A DNA stretch of 64,000 bases from positions 1,736,001 through 1,800,000 of the forward strand of contig NZ_JALKFS010000005.1 in the NCBI RefSeq assembly GCF_023051145.1, given 5' to 3'. Source of the DNA: Williamsia sp. DF01-3 (GTDB lineage Bacteria; Actinomycetota; Actinomycetes; Mycobacteriales; Mycobacteriaceae). Position 1 is the first letter of the stretch, and every line of letters begins with the position of its first letter. Positions 37,232-45,992 of the stretch are shown in pieces. Both the position numbers and the translations under genes were made by a program. The notes under the pieces were generated by a model that worked only from the letters and a program-made list of their open reading frames with translations, was not told the DNA's origin and did no database searches.

Positions 37232-38200
37232 TCAGCTCACCTTTGTCTTCGTGCGGACTTTCGTCGTGTGGGCGATGCGCGGATCCAGCAGCGGGTAGAG
37301 GAGATCGACGATCAGGTTGACCAGGACGAACGCGGCGGCGGCCAGCGTCACGATGGCCAGTACCACCGGGATGTCCTGGGCGAGAACCGCTTCCTGTGCC
37401 AGCTTGCCGATCCCGTTGCGGTTGAACACGGTCTCGGTCACGATCGCGCTCGTCACCGTCACCCCGACGAGCAGACCGAAGATGGTCAGCGCCGGCAGGG
37501 CGGCGTTGCGGAACGCATGCTTGCGCTGGACGGCACCGCGGGACAGGCCCTTGGCCCTGGCGGTCACGATGTACTGCTCGCTCAGCGTTTCGTTGAAACT
37601 CCGGGTCAGCACCTGCGCCAACGCCGCCGTGGTGGGGATGGCCATCGTGATCACCGGCAAGATGAGGTACTCGGCACCACCTGATCCCTGCGAGGGCAAC
37701 CAGCCGAGGTTGAATGCGAAGACCTGGATGAGGATCAGGGCGATCAGGAAGGACGGAACCGCAACGCCGAACGCGGGCAAGCGGTCCAGCAGGATCCGGA
37801 CGGGCTTGAACTGGACGAAGGCGGCGAGGTACGCGAGGGCGGTCCCGGCGATGACTGCGAGTAGTCCGGCCAGCACACTGAGGGTCAGCGTGCCGCCGAG
37901 GCGTTCGGCAATCAGGTCGGATACCGGTGCCTGCTTGGAGATCGACAGGCCCCATTCTCCGCGGACGGCGCCGCTCAGCAGTGAGAAGTATTGGTCGATC
38001 ATGGATTTGTCGAGTCCGTACTTGGACTTGACCGCCAGCAACTCTTCCGGCGACATGGTGTCCGGGTCGAGTCCGGCCGCGCCCAGCTGGATGCCGACGG
38101 CATCGCTGGGCAGGAGATAGAGGATCACGAACGTCAACGTGAATGCTGCCCACAACACCACAACCGCCTGGGCGATTCGGCCTGCTATGTACCTGCGCAT
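37232..38200 (-). CDS. Peptide/opine-type ABC permease (DppB-like)
   Basis: A 322-aa membrane subunit starting MRRYIAGRIAQAVVVLWAAF, with six helices, a large extracytoplasmic loop after helix 1 (SKYGLDKSMIDQYFSLLSG), and the coupling loop QYIVTARAKGLSRGAVQRKH. The ATG at 38200 is the natural DppB start. It is separated from the receptor gene by a 12-bp-stem hairpin, which can lower permease expression relative to receptor. Confidence 0.93.
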   Translation of the reverse strand: MRRYIAGRIAQAVVVLWAAFTLTFVILYLLPSDAVGIQLGAAGLDPDTMSPEELLAVKSKYGLDKSMIDQYFSLLSGAVRGEWGLSISKQAPVSDLIAERLGGTLTLSVLAGLLAVIAGTALAYLAAFVQFKPVRILLDRLPAFGVAVPSFLIALILIQVFAFNLGWLPSQGSGGAEYLILPVITMAIPTTAALAQVLTRSFNETLSEQYIVTARAKGLSRGAVQRKHAFRNAALPALTIFGLLVGVTVTSAIVTETVFNRNGIGKLAQEAVLAQDIPVVLAIVTLAAAAFVLVNLIVDLLYPLLDPRIAHTTKVRTKTKVS

Positions 38201-38222
38201 GGCTGCGGTTCCTTCCTGTGGC

Positions 38223-38256
38223 GGTTGGCCCCGGTGGTCTTCACCCGGGGCCAACC
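38223..38256 (-). terminator. Intra-operon hairpin between receptor and permease genes
   Basis: GGTTGGCCCCGG (38223-38234) pairs with CCGGGGCCAACC (38245-38256), 10-nt loop. It follows the receptor stop by 27 bases on the minus strand and lacks a T-run, so it is more likely a partial terminator or mRNA stabiliser, as often found downstream of ABC receptor genes. Confidence 0.6.
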
Positions 38257-38283
38257 GGTCGAGCTCGGTTGATGCGTGGTCGA

Positions 38284-39966
38284 TTACGGCTGAAGGAACG
38301 TGTCGTTGAGTGCCAAGAAGCTCTCGGATGTGAACCGGAAGCCGTTGACCTTGTTGCTGACGCCGGCCAACTGCTGGCGTTCGAACAGCGGGAAGCTGAC
38401 ACCCTGATCGATCAGCAGGTTCTGCAGATCGTCGTAGGCCTGTTTGGTCTGGGCCTCGTCGGTGGTCTGCACGGCCTTGGTGAACAACTGCTGGATCTGC
38501 GCCGCCACCTCGGGGGTGGCCGCGTTCTTGGCGATTGCCTTCTGGTTGGCGAGCGCTTCGACCAGGATGAACTGCAGCGCACCGGGATCGGCGCGGGTGA
38601 AGTAGGTTCCGATCAGATCGTAGCCGCCACTCTTGAGTAGACCGATCGACTCGGCCTGAGTGACCACCTTCAACTGAAGGTCGATGCCGACCTGACGCCA
38701 CTGATCCTGCAGGAGCTCGTTACCGGCGGCGAACTGTCCGACGATGGTCAGGGTGAGGGTCAGCTGCTGACCGTTTTTGGACCGGTACTCACTGCCGGCG
38801 GGCTTGGTCCAGCCGGCGGCGTCGAGCAGCTTGCCGGCACCTTCGGGGTCGAAGCCCAGCATGTCGGCTTGTGACTGGAAGAACGGGGTGGTGGTGTCGA
38901 AGGCGCCTTCCACCACCGGGTAGTCGGGTCCGTACACGGTGGCGGCATTGGTCTTGAGGTCGGTCGCCTTGTAGAGGGCTTGGCGGACCTGCGGATCCGC
39001 CAGTGGCTTGCCGGCACTGACGTTGGGGAACAACGTGTTCGAGACACCGGGAAGTGACCGCGACTCGATGTAGCCGCCGGAGTTCTTGATCTGTTCCTGA
39101 TCTTCGACGGTCAGCGGATTGCGGGGCCAGGTGATGTCGACGGCGCCGCTGACGAGGTTGCCGGTGCGGACGCTGTCTTCGGCGACGTAGCTGTACTTGA
39201 CCGCGTCGAGGTACGCCTCGCCGGTGTTCTTGTTGAGGCTCGATCCCCAGGTGTATCCGGCCCTCCGGCTGAGCGAGATGCCCTGGCCGGGGGTGTAGTT
39301 GTCGAGCTTGAACAGACCGGAACCGCTGAACTGGCCGAGGCACCGCTCTTCCGGGGTCTTCTGGAACGACGCCGGCGAGATGAGGGCGAGATTTGTGGTG
39401 GACGTCGCCTGCAAGAAGGATGAGTTCGGCTGGGTGAAGTGGAACTTCACTGTCTGCGGATCGACGACGGTGGTCGATTCGAGTCCCAGGATGTAGCTGG
39501 CGCCGAAGGCAGTGCCGCCGCTGGTCTTGGCCAGGTCGATGAACCCGTCGAAGTTGGTCTTGACCGCTGCGGCGTCCAAGGGTGCTCCATCGGAGAAGGT
39601 CACGCCGTCGCGCAGGGTGAAGGTGTAGTCGAGGCCGTCCGGGCTGATCTCCCACTTGCTGGCCAGCCAGGGCACGATCTCACCTGTGTCCGGGTTCTGG
39701 TCGGTCAACGAGTCCGCGATGTTGCGGATCACCGAACGGTGCTCGATCCAGTAGGTCTGGAACGGGTCGACGCACGTGAAGGTGGGGTTGTCCGGGAAGT
39801 AGGCGATGTCGAGTGTGCCGCCCTTGACGGGATTGGCGGCGTCGCCGCTGGGGCCGGATTCGGCGTTTCCGCCGGCGCTGCACGCGGTCGCGACCAGAGT
39901 CGACATCAGGGCGAGCGCGCCTGCGACCTTCCAGCGGCCGGATCTCGTGCGGGTGTGTTGACGCAT
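38284..39966 (-). CDS. ABC transporter receptor, SBP family 5 lipoprotein
   Basis: A 560-aa extracytoplasmic solute receptor. A basic start, a hydrophobic stretch and the lipobox STLVATAC at residues ~22-29 mark a Sec lipoprotein. The SBP_bac_5 fold (peptide, nickel, opine, glutathione group) is indicated by VIRNIADSLTDQNPDTGEIVP in the first third (split here by RNIADSL), LASKWEISPDGLDYTFTLRD and DPQVRQALYKATD. In context with sulfonate-type monooxygenases, the ligand may be an organosulfur compound; this is inference. A 47-base gap separates it from the SfnB-like gene. Confidence 0.93.
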   Translation of the reverse strand: MRQHTRTRSGRWKVAGALALMSTLVATACSAGGNAESGPSGDAANPVKGGTLDIAYFPDNPTFTCVDPFQTYWIEHRSVIRNIADSLTDQNPDTGEIVPWLASKWEISPDGLDYTFTLRDGVTFSDGAPLDAAAVKTNFDGFIDLAKTSGGTAFGASYILGLESTTVVDPQTVKFHFTQPNSSFLQATSTTNLALISPASFQKTPEERCLGQFSGSGLFKLDNYTPGQGISLSRRAGYTWGSSLNKNTGEAYLDAVKYSYVAEDSVRTGNLVSGAVDITWPRNPLTVEDQEQIKNSGGYIESRSLPGVSNTLFPNVSAGKPLADPQVRQALYKATDLKTNAATVYGPDYPVVEGAFDTTTPFFQSQADMLGFDPEGAGKLLDAAGWTKPAGSEYRSKNGQQLTLTLTIVGQFAAGNELLQDQWRQVGIDLQLKVVTQAESIGLLKSGGYDLIGTYFTRADPGALQFILVEALANQKAIAKNAATPEVAAQIQQLFTKAVQTTDEAQTKQAYDDLQNLLIDQGVSFPLFERQQLAGVSNKVNGFRFTSESFLALNDTFLQP

Positions 39967-40013
39967 TGTCGTGGTTCTACTTTCGGGTGAGTTGATGAAG
40001 CGGTCGAGCAGGA

Positions 40014-41186
40014 TCAGGCGCGCAGGAGCGCGCGACCGGCGGCCAGCAGGGCGGTGTCTTCCTGGGGCGGATGCACGCGAACACAGAGCACATCGCGCAG
40101 GTGTCGTTCGAGCGGATTGTGCCGGGTCAGTGCGGCGTTGCCGAGTGCGGCGACCGCGGTCTGGACCGCGGCGATCACCGACCGGGCGATCTGGACCTTG
40201 ACCAGTGACAGGCCTGCCGCCGCGGCGGGATCGTCGGCGGCGACGCGCAGAAGTGTTCCGTAGAGCAGGGTTTCGGCCTGCACTATCTGGGCGTCGATCT
40301 CACCGGCGATGGCCTGGATGCGTTCGGTCTCGGCAATGGGACGGCCCAACGCGGTCGGTACGCGTTCACGGGCGTATGTCACGAATGCCGTACGGGCCGC
40401 CCGCGCAACTCCGACGTACAGCGCGGGATGGCCGAAACCCGTTGGGCCGGTGGCCACTGCGGGGTCGCGGTAGACGCCATCGGTCTTCGGGATCTCGAGG
40501 AAGTTCTCCTCGCCGACCTCGACACCTGCGTAGCTGACGTCATGGGTGTTGGAGGCGCGCAGCCCCAGGTGATCCCAGGTCTGGTGCCAGGTGATCCCGG
40601 CGGAGTCGGCGGGAACGATCACGTGCCCGACCCTCGGCTCCTCTTCATCGGTGATCGCCCAGACCAGGTGGTACGCCAGTGCCGTCCCTCCGGTGGCAAA
40701 GGTCTTGCGACCGGTGAGGGTCCAACCGTTCGCCGTCCGCCGCGCGATGGTCTTGGGCAGACCGCCGCGGGCCGGTGCGCCCAGTTCCGGCTCGGCGCGG
40801 ATCACGTTGACCGGGGCCGGTCCCTGCACCGACTGCCGGAGCAGGTTGTCGTAGAGGTCGGCGGGCCACGAGTTCGTGGCCGCCTGCATCTGGTGGATCG
40901 CCAGGTTGTTGGCGGCGATGAGTGCCACAGACGGGTCGCCTTCACCGAGCGCGGAGAGGATCTGCACAACCTCGAACGGTCCGGCCTCGGGACCGCCGAA
41001 TCGTGCCGCCACGGTGGCCGTGAGGTACCCGCCCCGATGGGCAGCAGCCAGGCCGGCCACCGGGATATCTCCACTTCGGTCGTATTGCTCAGCGGTGGAG
41101 GCGACTTCGGCGGTCAGCGCCTTGAGGCCCGACGGTGAGAGGTCGGGTGTTGGGAGCGTCACGCCCCGCACCGAGGTGACGGTCAT
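40014..41186 (-). CDS. SfnB/DszC-like flavin-dependent oxygenase (acyl-CoA dehydrogenase fold)
   Basis: A 390-aa flavoprotein of the acyl-CoA dehydrogenase superfamily, in the monooxygenase branch that includes SfnB and DszC used for sulfur release from organosulfur compounds. Visible blocks: GDPSVALIAANNLAIHQMQ, TLTGRKTFATGG, WDHLGLRASNTHDVSY, and a C-terminal HNPLERHLRDVL. The catalytic Glu of true dehydrogenases is not obvious. Start and the LLM stop overlap by four bases, so it is co-translated with the SsuD-like gene. It probably uses reduced FMN from an unlinked reductase. Confidence 0.85.
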   Translation of the reverse strand: MTVTSVRGVTLPTPDLSPSGLKALTAEVASTAEQYDRSGDIPVAGLAAAHRGGYLTATVAARFGGPEAGPFEVVQILSALGEGDPSVALIAANNLAIHQMQAATNSWPADLYDNLLRQSVQGPAPVNVIRAEPELGAPARGGLPKTIARRTANGWTLTGRKTFATGGTALAYHLVWAITDEEEPRVGHVIVPADSAGITWHQTWDHLGLRASNTHDVSYAGVEVGEENFLEIPKTDGVYRDPAVATGPTGFGHPALYVGVARAARTAFVTYARERVPTALGRPIAETERIQAIAGEIDAQIVQAETLLYGTLLRVAADDPAAAAGLSLVKVQIARSVIAAVQTAVAALGNAALTRHNPLERHLRDVLCVRVHPPQEDTALLAAGRALLRA

Positions 41187-42379
41187 GCCTGTCCGGCCGT
41201 CGCGAAGGCGCCGAGGTGATCGGACTGCAGGGTGCCGCGCTTGCCGGTCGCCTCGCGGTGGGCGAGTTCCTGACGGACCAGCGGCACCACATAACGGCCG
41301 TAGTCGATCGCGTCATTGAGGGTGTCGTATCCACGGATGGAGACCAGATCGGCGCCCAGGTCGATGTAGTCGAGGATGGCGGCCGCCACCGTCTCGGCGC
41401 TGCCGACCAGAGCCGTGGACGCGCCCGCGCCGTTGACGGCGGCTGCGGTCCGGGTCCACAGCGCTCGGTCGTAGATGTCTTTACGGTTCGCGAAGTCCAG
41501 TGCGCGCTGCGATCCGACGTTCTGCGGGGTGTTGCCGGCGATGGTCTTGTACACAGGGTTCTTCGAGAAGTTGGCCTCGATGCGGTCGACGTAGTCGTGG
41601 GCCTTGGCCCAGGCGAGATCGTCGGTGCGGTCGATGATGGGACGGAACGTGACCCAGATGCGCGGCCGGTCTGTGCGGCCGGACTCGGCGGCGATGCGGT
41701 GCACCCGCTCGATCTGACTCTTGATGTCCGCCAGCGGTTCTCCCCAGAAGCTGAAGATGTCGGCCTTGCGTCCGCCGATCTCGAAAGCGGCGTCGGACTG
41801 TCCGCCGATCGAGATCGGGATCTGGGCGCCGTAGGGGGCGAAGCCGGGACCGAAGTTGTCGAACTTGTAGTGGGTTCCACTGTGGGAGAACGGTTCTGTC
41901 TTGGTCCACGAGTCGCGCAGGATGTCGACGAACTCGTCGGTGCGGGTGTAGCGCTGCTCCTTGGTGAGGTAGTCACCCTGGCGGGCCTGCTCGGTGTCGT
42001 TGCCACCGGAGATCAGGTGGACCAGCGCGCGACCTTCGGTCAGCTGGTCGAGGGTAGCCAGCTGCTGCGCAGCCACCGTCGGGAACACGGTGTTGGGGCG
42101 CAGGGCGACGATCGGTTTGATCGTGTCGCTGAGCTGGCCTACGGCCGACGCCATCACGAACGAGTCGGCGGTGTTGGACCCGTACGGCAGCAGCGTCATG
42201 TCGAAGCCACCGTCCTCGAGGGACCGGACGTAGCGACGGAAGAACGGAAGGTCGATGCCACGAGACGGGATCGGGTTGAGCTCGGTGGACGGGTTCAGGT
42301 GCGTGAGGCTGATGAACTCGACCTTCGATGCGGCACTGGCCGGCACCGGCAACGACTCCTGGGACGGATCGGCGGTCAT
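41183..42379 (-). CDS. SsuD-like FMNH2-dependent alkanesulfonate monooxygenase family protein
   Basis: A 398-aa luciferase-like (LLM) TIM-barrel flavin monooxygenase. Family text includes VALRPNTVFPTVAAQQLATL, GRALVHLISGGNDTEQARQG, and QIPISIGGQSDAAFEIGGRKAD. SsuD and relatives cleave C-S bonds of sulfonates to sulfite using FMNH2 and oxygen. It is the first gene of the minus-strand operon with SfnB-like, ABC and DUF1684 genes. AGGAAGGA lies upstream of the ATG at 42379. Confidence 0.88.
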   Translation of the reverse strand: MTADPSQESLPVPASAASKVEFISLTHLNPSTELNPIPSRGIDLPFFRRYVRSLEDGGFDMTLLPYGSNTADSFVMASAVGQLSDTIKPIVALRPNTVFPTVAAQQLATLDQLTEGRALVHLISGGNDTEQARQGDYLTKEQRYTRTDEFVDILRDSWTKTEPFSHSGTHYKFDNFGPGFAPYGAQIPISIGGQSDAAFEIGGRKADIFSFWGEPLADIKSQIERVHRIAAESGRTDRPRIWVTFRPIIDRTDDLAWAKAHDYVDRIEANFSKNPVYKTIAGNTPQNVGSQRALDFANRKDIYDRALWTRTAAAVNGAGASTALVGSAETVAAAILDYIDLGADLVSIRGYDTLNDAIDYGRYVVPLVRQELAHREATGKRGTLQSDHLGAFATAGQA

Positions 42380-42709
42380 GTGGGGGGGTCCTTCCTGACG
42401 TGTCTGTGGCGAGCAGGACCGAAAGACCGGGCCTGGTTCGGAAATGGATGCTAGGGGCGTTCGGACCCCTGGACCAGGGTTGAGATCACCGATTCCGATT
42501 CGTATTGCCGATCGGAATCAATTGGTTGTACTGATCTCATCTGTGCAGGTCAGAGCATTCGCCGATGCCATCAGATAGCCCTACATCGGGCCGATGCGCC
42601 AGGGTTTTACGCGCTGCGAATCAAACTGCGCATCGTCGTCGCCGATAGGGGATTCTGTAGTCCATACCCAGATATCTCAGGCCAGGACTTTGCGGGAACA
42701 GGTGAGTGT
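42380..42709. promoter_or_regulatory. 330-bp divergent control region of the sulfur locus
   Basis: No gene is seen. It separates the SsuD-like operon from the LysR-sulfurtransferase operon and carries a perfect LysR-type palindrome at 42491-42519 and a second short palindrome CCCTGG-A-CCAGGG near 42464-42476. Confidence 0.6.
42491..42519. promoter_or_regulatory. LysR-type operator palindrome
   Basis: GATTCCGAT and ATCGGAATC form a perfect 9+9 inverted repeat with an 11-bp spacer, the classical geometry of LysR-family recognition sites. It lies about 110 bp from the SsuD-like start and about 190 bp from the LysR start. Confidence 0.7.
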
Positions 42710-42712
42710 GTG

Positions 42713-43610
42713 ATGGCGGATCCGTTGGACTTGGTGCATTTGCGCACCCTTGTCGCGATAGCCGAAACAGGGGGCTTTCGACGCGCGGCAGATTCTCTCC
42801 ATCTGAGTCAGCCGACGGTGAGCCAGCACGTCCGACTGCTCGAGAAGCGACTGAAGCAGTCCCTGGTGGTCAAGGACGGCCGCGGGTCCCGGTTCACCGC
42901 AGCCGGGGGAGCGCCTGGTCCTGGAGGCCCGGAAGTTGCTTGCGGCGCAAGACGAGGTGCTGCAACGGTTCTCGATGGCTGTACCGGACAAGCTCACCAT
43001 CGGTTCCACCGAACACGCCGCGGATGGTCTGCTGCCTGAACTGCTGACAGCGCTACGTGGCGCATACCCGGATGTCTGGTTGCAGTTCCGCATCGAGCGG
43101 TCCACCTCGCTGGCCGACTCGGTCGGCAAGGGCGCGATCGATCTCGCCGTGGTGCTGGGCGGCAACGCCGAGCCGATCGGCACCGAAGTCGGAGCGCTCG
43201 CGCTCCGGTGGGTGGCGGCGACGGGTTGGGACATCACTGAGGTCGACGGCTCGATCCCGTTGGTGGCCTTCGAAGAACCATGTGGACTGCGGCGCCGCGC
43301 GCTCGCCCAGCTCGACAACCTCGGCTACGCGGTGACGGTCAGTGCCGAGTCCGGGAATCTCGACGGGGTTCTCGCCGCCGCGCGTGCCGGTCTCGGAATC
43401 GCCCTGTTACCGTTTTCGGGCCCGGTTCCCGAAGGCCTCGTGGAGGTTGAAGCGTTGCCGGACATGGGCGACATCGACGTCCGGCTCGTCGCCCGGCGTG
43501 GCATCGACACCGATGTGGAGCAGGCTGCCGTCGAAGCGGTCACCGCGCACTACCGGACGATTGCCGACAAGGCCGGCGACGCCGGAACACACCTACAAGG
43601 AGTTGCCTGA
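42713..43610 (+). pseudogene. LysR-family regulator with a 1-bp frameshift
   Basis: The N-terminal winged helix is intact (LRTLVAIAETGGFRRAA, SLHLSQPTVSQHVRLLEKRL). At the GGGGG run 42905-42909 the frame is lost; deleting one G gives AGERLVLEARKLLAAQ and continues into an intact co-inducer domain (KLTIGSTEHAADGLLPELL, GLGIALLPF). The repaired protein would be about 298 aa, normal for the family. It diverges from the SsuD-like operon and is followed, with a 1-base overlap, by a sulfurtransferase, so it is the likely sulfur-source regulator. ATG 42713 or GTG 42710 is the start. Confidence 0.85.
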
Positions 43611-44470
43611 TGACCTCGCGCGACGAAATCCTGATCACCACAACCGAATTGGCGTCGCTGATTGCCGGCGACGCCCCGGTGACAGTGCTCGACGTCCGTT
43701 GGCGACTCGACCGTCCGGACGGCCGCGACGACTACGAGACGGGGCACATCCCCGGCGCGGTGTACGTCGACCTCGAGACGGAGCTGTCCGATCATTCGGT
43801 GACCGGCCGCGGCCGCCACCCCTTGCCCAGCGGTGACGTCTTGCAGACGGCCGCTCGCCGGTGGGGATTGCGTGACGACGTTCCTGTGGTGGTCTACGAC
43901 GACTGGAATCGTGCCGGGTCGGCCCGGGCGTGGTGGGTACTGAGAGCTGCCGGCATCACAGGCGTACGCATCCTCGACGGCGGATTGAGTGCGTGGGTGG
44001 CCGCCGGTGAGGAGCTGTCGAAGGGTGCTGAGTCACCGGCCGCCGGCGACGTCACGCTGGCCCATACCGATCTCCACAGCGGGGCCCTGGCCACCCTGAC
44101 CGCCGATGAAGTCGCCACGTTCACCGATTCGGGTGTTCTGGTGGACGCCCGCGCACCCGAACGGTTCCGCGGAGAGGTCGAACCCGTCGATCCGGTCGCC
44201 GGTCACATCCCCGGCGCCGGGAACGCGCCGAGCACCGCGACCCTGGGTGACGACGGAACCTTCCGTGACGCAGATGAATTGCGTGAGCTGTTCGCCTCCG
44301 CCGGTGCTGATGGTTCCGCGCCGGTTGGTGTCTACTGCGGCTCGGGAGTCACAGCGGCCGTCGACCTGGTCGCGCTGAAGGTCGCAGGCGTGGACGCGGC
44401 GCTGTTCCCGGGTTCGTGGTCGCAGTGGAGTGCTGACCCCGCCAACCCGGTCGCCACCGGGCCTGCCTGA
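43610..44470 (+). CDS. sseA: Two-domain rhodanese (thiosulfate/3-mercaptopyruvate sulfurtransferase)
   Basis: A 286-aa cytoplasmic sulfurtransferase. The N-terminal rhodanese domain (TVLDVRWRLDRPDGRDDYE, GHIPGAVYVDLE) is the inactive copy, with VVYDDWNRAG where the active Cys would be. The C-terminal domain carries the active-site loop VYCGSGVTAAV with the catalytic Cys near residue 243. It moves sulfane sulfur between thiosulfate or mercaptopyruvate and acceptors. Its ATG overlaps the LysR stop (TGATG), placing it in the sulfur locus. Confidence 0.92.
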   Translation: MTSRDEILITTTELASLIAGDAPVTVLDVRWRLDRPDGRDDYETGHIPGAVYVDLETELSDHSVTGRGRHPLPSGDVLQTAARRWGLRDDVPVVVYDDWNRAGSARAWWVLRAAGITGVRILDGGLSAWVAAGEELSKGAESPAAGDVTLAHTDLHSGALATLTADEVATFTDSGVLVDARAPERFRGEVEPVDPVAGHIPGAGNAPSTATLGDDGTFRDADELRELFASAGADGSAPVGVYCGSGVTAAVDLVALKVAGVDAALFPGSWSQWSADPANPVATGPA

Positions 44471-44499
44471 GCGCCCGACCTGGGCTGCCCGCCGGGCGA

Positions 44500-45852
44500 T
44501 CAGACCGTTTTGCCGGGGTTGAACAGCCCCGTCGGGTCGAGTGCCCGACGGATGGTCCGTTGTAGTTCGACACCGTCGGGCCCCAGCTCCCGTTCGAGCC
44601 ATCGCCGCTTGAGTACACCGACGCCGTGTTCGCCGGTGATGGTTCCGCCCAAAGCCAGTGCGGTACCAAAGATCTCGTCGGCAGCGGCGACGGCACGGTC
44701 ATACGCATCCGGGTCATCGCGGTCCACGACGATGATGGGGTGCAGGTTACCGTCGCCGGCGTGGCCGAACGTGTAAATGGCGGTGCGGTGGCGCGTGGCG
44801 ATCTCGGCGACCGCCCGAATCGCGTCGGCAATGCGGGTACGAGGTACCGCAATGTCTTCGATGAGCGCTCGGCCGTGGCGTTCCAGCGCAGGTAACGCCG
44901 CCCGGCGAATCGCCAGCAGCTCGTCGGAGACCTGCGGGTCGTCGCCTACGCTGACTCGAGAGCTGAACTGCCCGAACACTTCTTGCACGATGCGCGCCTC
45001 GGTGTGAGCTCCGAACCCGTCGGTCTGCGCGACCACAAAAGGGCCCGCGGCATCCGAGGGAAGACCGAGGAAGTCGCGGCTCTGCCGCAGCGACGCCTCG
45101 TCGAGCAGCTCCATGATCGAGGGACGAACACGCGCGGCCAGGACTGCAGTGGTGGCCGCCGCTGCCTGCTCGACATCGTCGAAGTATGCAGCGATGGTGA
45201 CCGTGTCGATGGGGGTCGGCTGCAGGCGGACCGTCGCCGAGACGATCACCCCGAGCGTTCCTTCCGAACCAGTGAACAGACTGGTGAGGTCGAGGCCTGC
45301 AACACCTTTGGCAGTGCGACGGCCGGTGTGGATCAACCGGCCATCGGCCAGCACAACGCTCAGACCCAAGACCGAATCACCGGTCACGCCGTATTTGACG
45401 CATCGGAGACCGCCTGCGTTGGTGGCGATGTTGCCGCCGATGGTGGAGATCGAGGCGCTGGCCGGGTCGGGGGCGTAACGCAATCCGTATCGACCCGCTT
45501 CGGCGTCCAATGCGGCCGTGATGACACCCGGTTCCACCACTGCGAGTTCGTCGGCGGGCGAGATATCGGTGATGCGGTTCAGGCCGCTGACGTCGAGGAC
45601 AAGTGAGCCCGATCCGGCACTGACGCCCCCGGCCAAACCTGTTCCGGCGCCCCGGATCACCACCGACAAGTCGGTGTCCGCCGCGTAGATCACCGCGTTC
45701 TGGACATCGTCGACGGTCTTCGCCTGCACCAGTACTTCTGGTGCTCCGACCGGGTTGAATCCCGAACGGTCGATGCGGTACTCGTCAGGGATCTGCGCGC
45801 CAGTGCGGACGGTACCGGTCAGCGATTGTTCCCACAGGGCAAAGGAGGTCAC
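44500..45852 (-). CDS. FAD-linked oxidase, GlcD/D-lactate dehydrogenase type
   Basis: A 450-aa flavoprotein with the PCMH-type FAD domain (VVIRGAGTGLAGG near residue 65, STIGGNIATNAGGLRCVKYG near 137, FTGSEGTLGVIVSATVRL near 190) and the C-terminal FAD-oxidase cap ending in YTFGHAGDGNLHPIIVVD and TGEHGVGVLKR. It oxidises a 2-hydroxyacid such as glycolate or D-lactate. No Fe-S partner (GlcF) is adjacent, so it is probably a single-subunit enzyme. The GTG start has no strong ribosome site and is less certain. Confidence 0.88.
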   Translation of the reverse strand: MTSFALWEQSLTGTVRTGAQIPDEYRIDRSGFNPVGAPEVLVQAKTVDDVQNAVIYAADTDLSVVIRGAGTGLAGGVSAGSGSLVLDVSGLNRITDISPADELAVVEPGVITAALDAEAGRYGLRYAPDPASASISTIGGNIATNAGGLRCVKYGVTGDSVLGLSVVLADGRLIHTGRRTAKGVAGLDLTSLFTGSEGTLGVIVSATVRLQPTPIDTVTIAAYFDDVEQAAAATTAVLAARVRPSIMELLDEASLRQSRDFLGLPSDAAGPFVVAQTDGFGAHTEARIVQEVFGQFSSRVSVGDDPQVSDELLAIRRAALPALERHGRALIEDIAVPRTRIADAIRAVAEIATRHRTAIYTFGHAGDGNLHPIIVVDRDDPDAYDRAVAAADEIFGTALALGGTITGEHGVGVLKRRWLERELGPDGVELQRTIRRALDPTGLFNPGKTV

Positions 45853-45873
45853 GCTTCATCATGTCCACCCCAG

Positions 45874-45887
45874 TGGTGTGATCACCA
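45874..45887. promoter_or_regulatory. Palindrome between the hydroxyacid oxidase and panE-like genes
   Basis: TGGTG-TGAT-CACCA, with a perfect GTGATCAC core at 45878-45885. The position 22 bp from the oxidase start fits a GntR/FCD-type operator such as those of lactate or glycolate genes, but the match is not diagnostic and no such regulator is nearby. Confidence 0.4.
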
Positions 45888-45980
45888 ATTCCGGATGATC
45901 GCAATGTCTGATCGGTCGGCCATATGGAACCGGATTGATCCGAAAGCGCTTGTCACCTGTCGATTCTGCGGGGCCGGCGG

Positions 45981-45986
45981 TAGCTT
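45981..45986 (+). promoter_or_regulatory. -10 box for leaderless ketopantoate-reductase family mRNA
   Basis: TAGCTT (TANNNT) ends six bases before the ATG at 45993. Confidence 0.5.
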
Positions 45987-45992
45987 CAGCTC

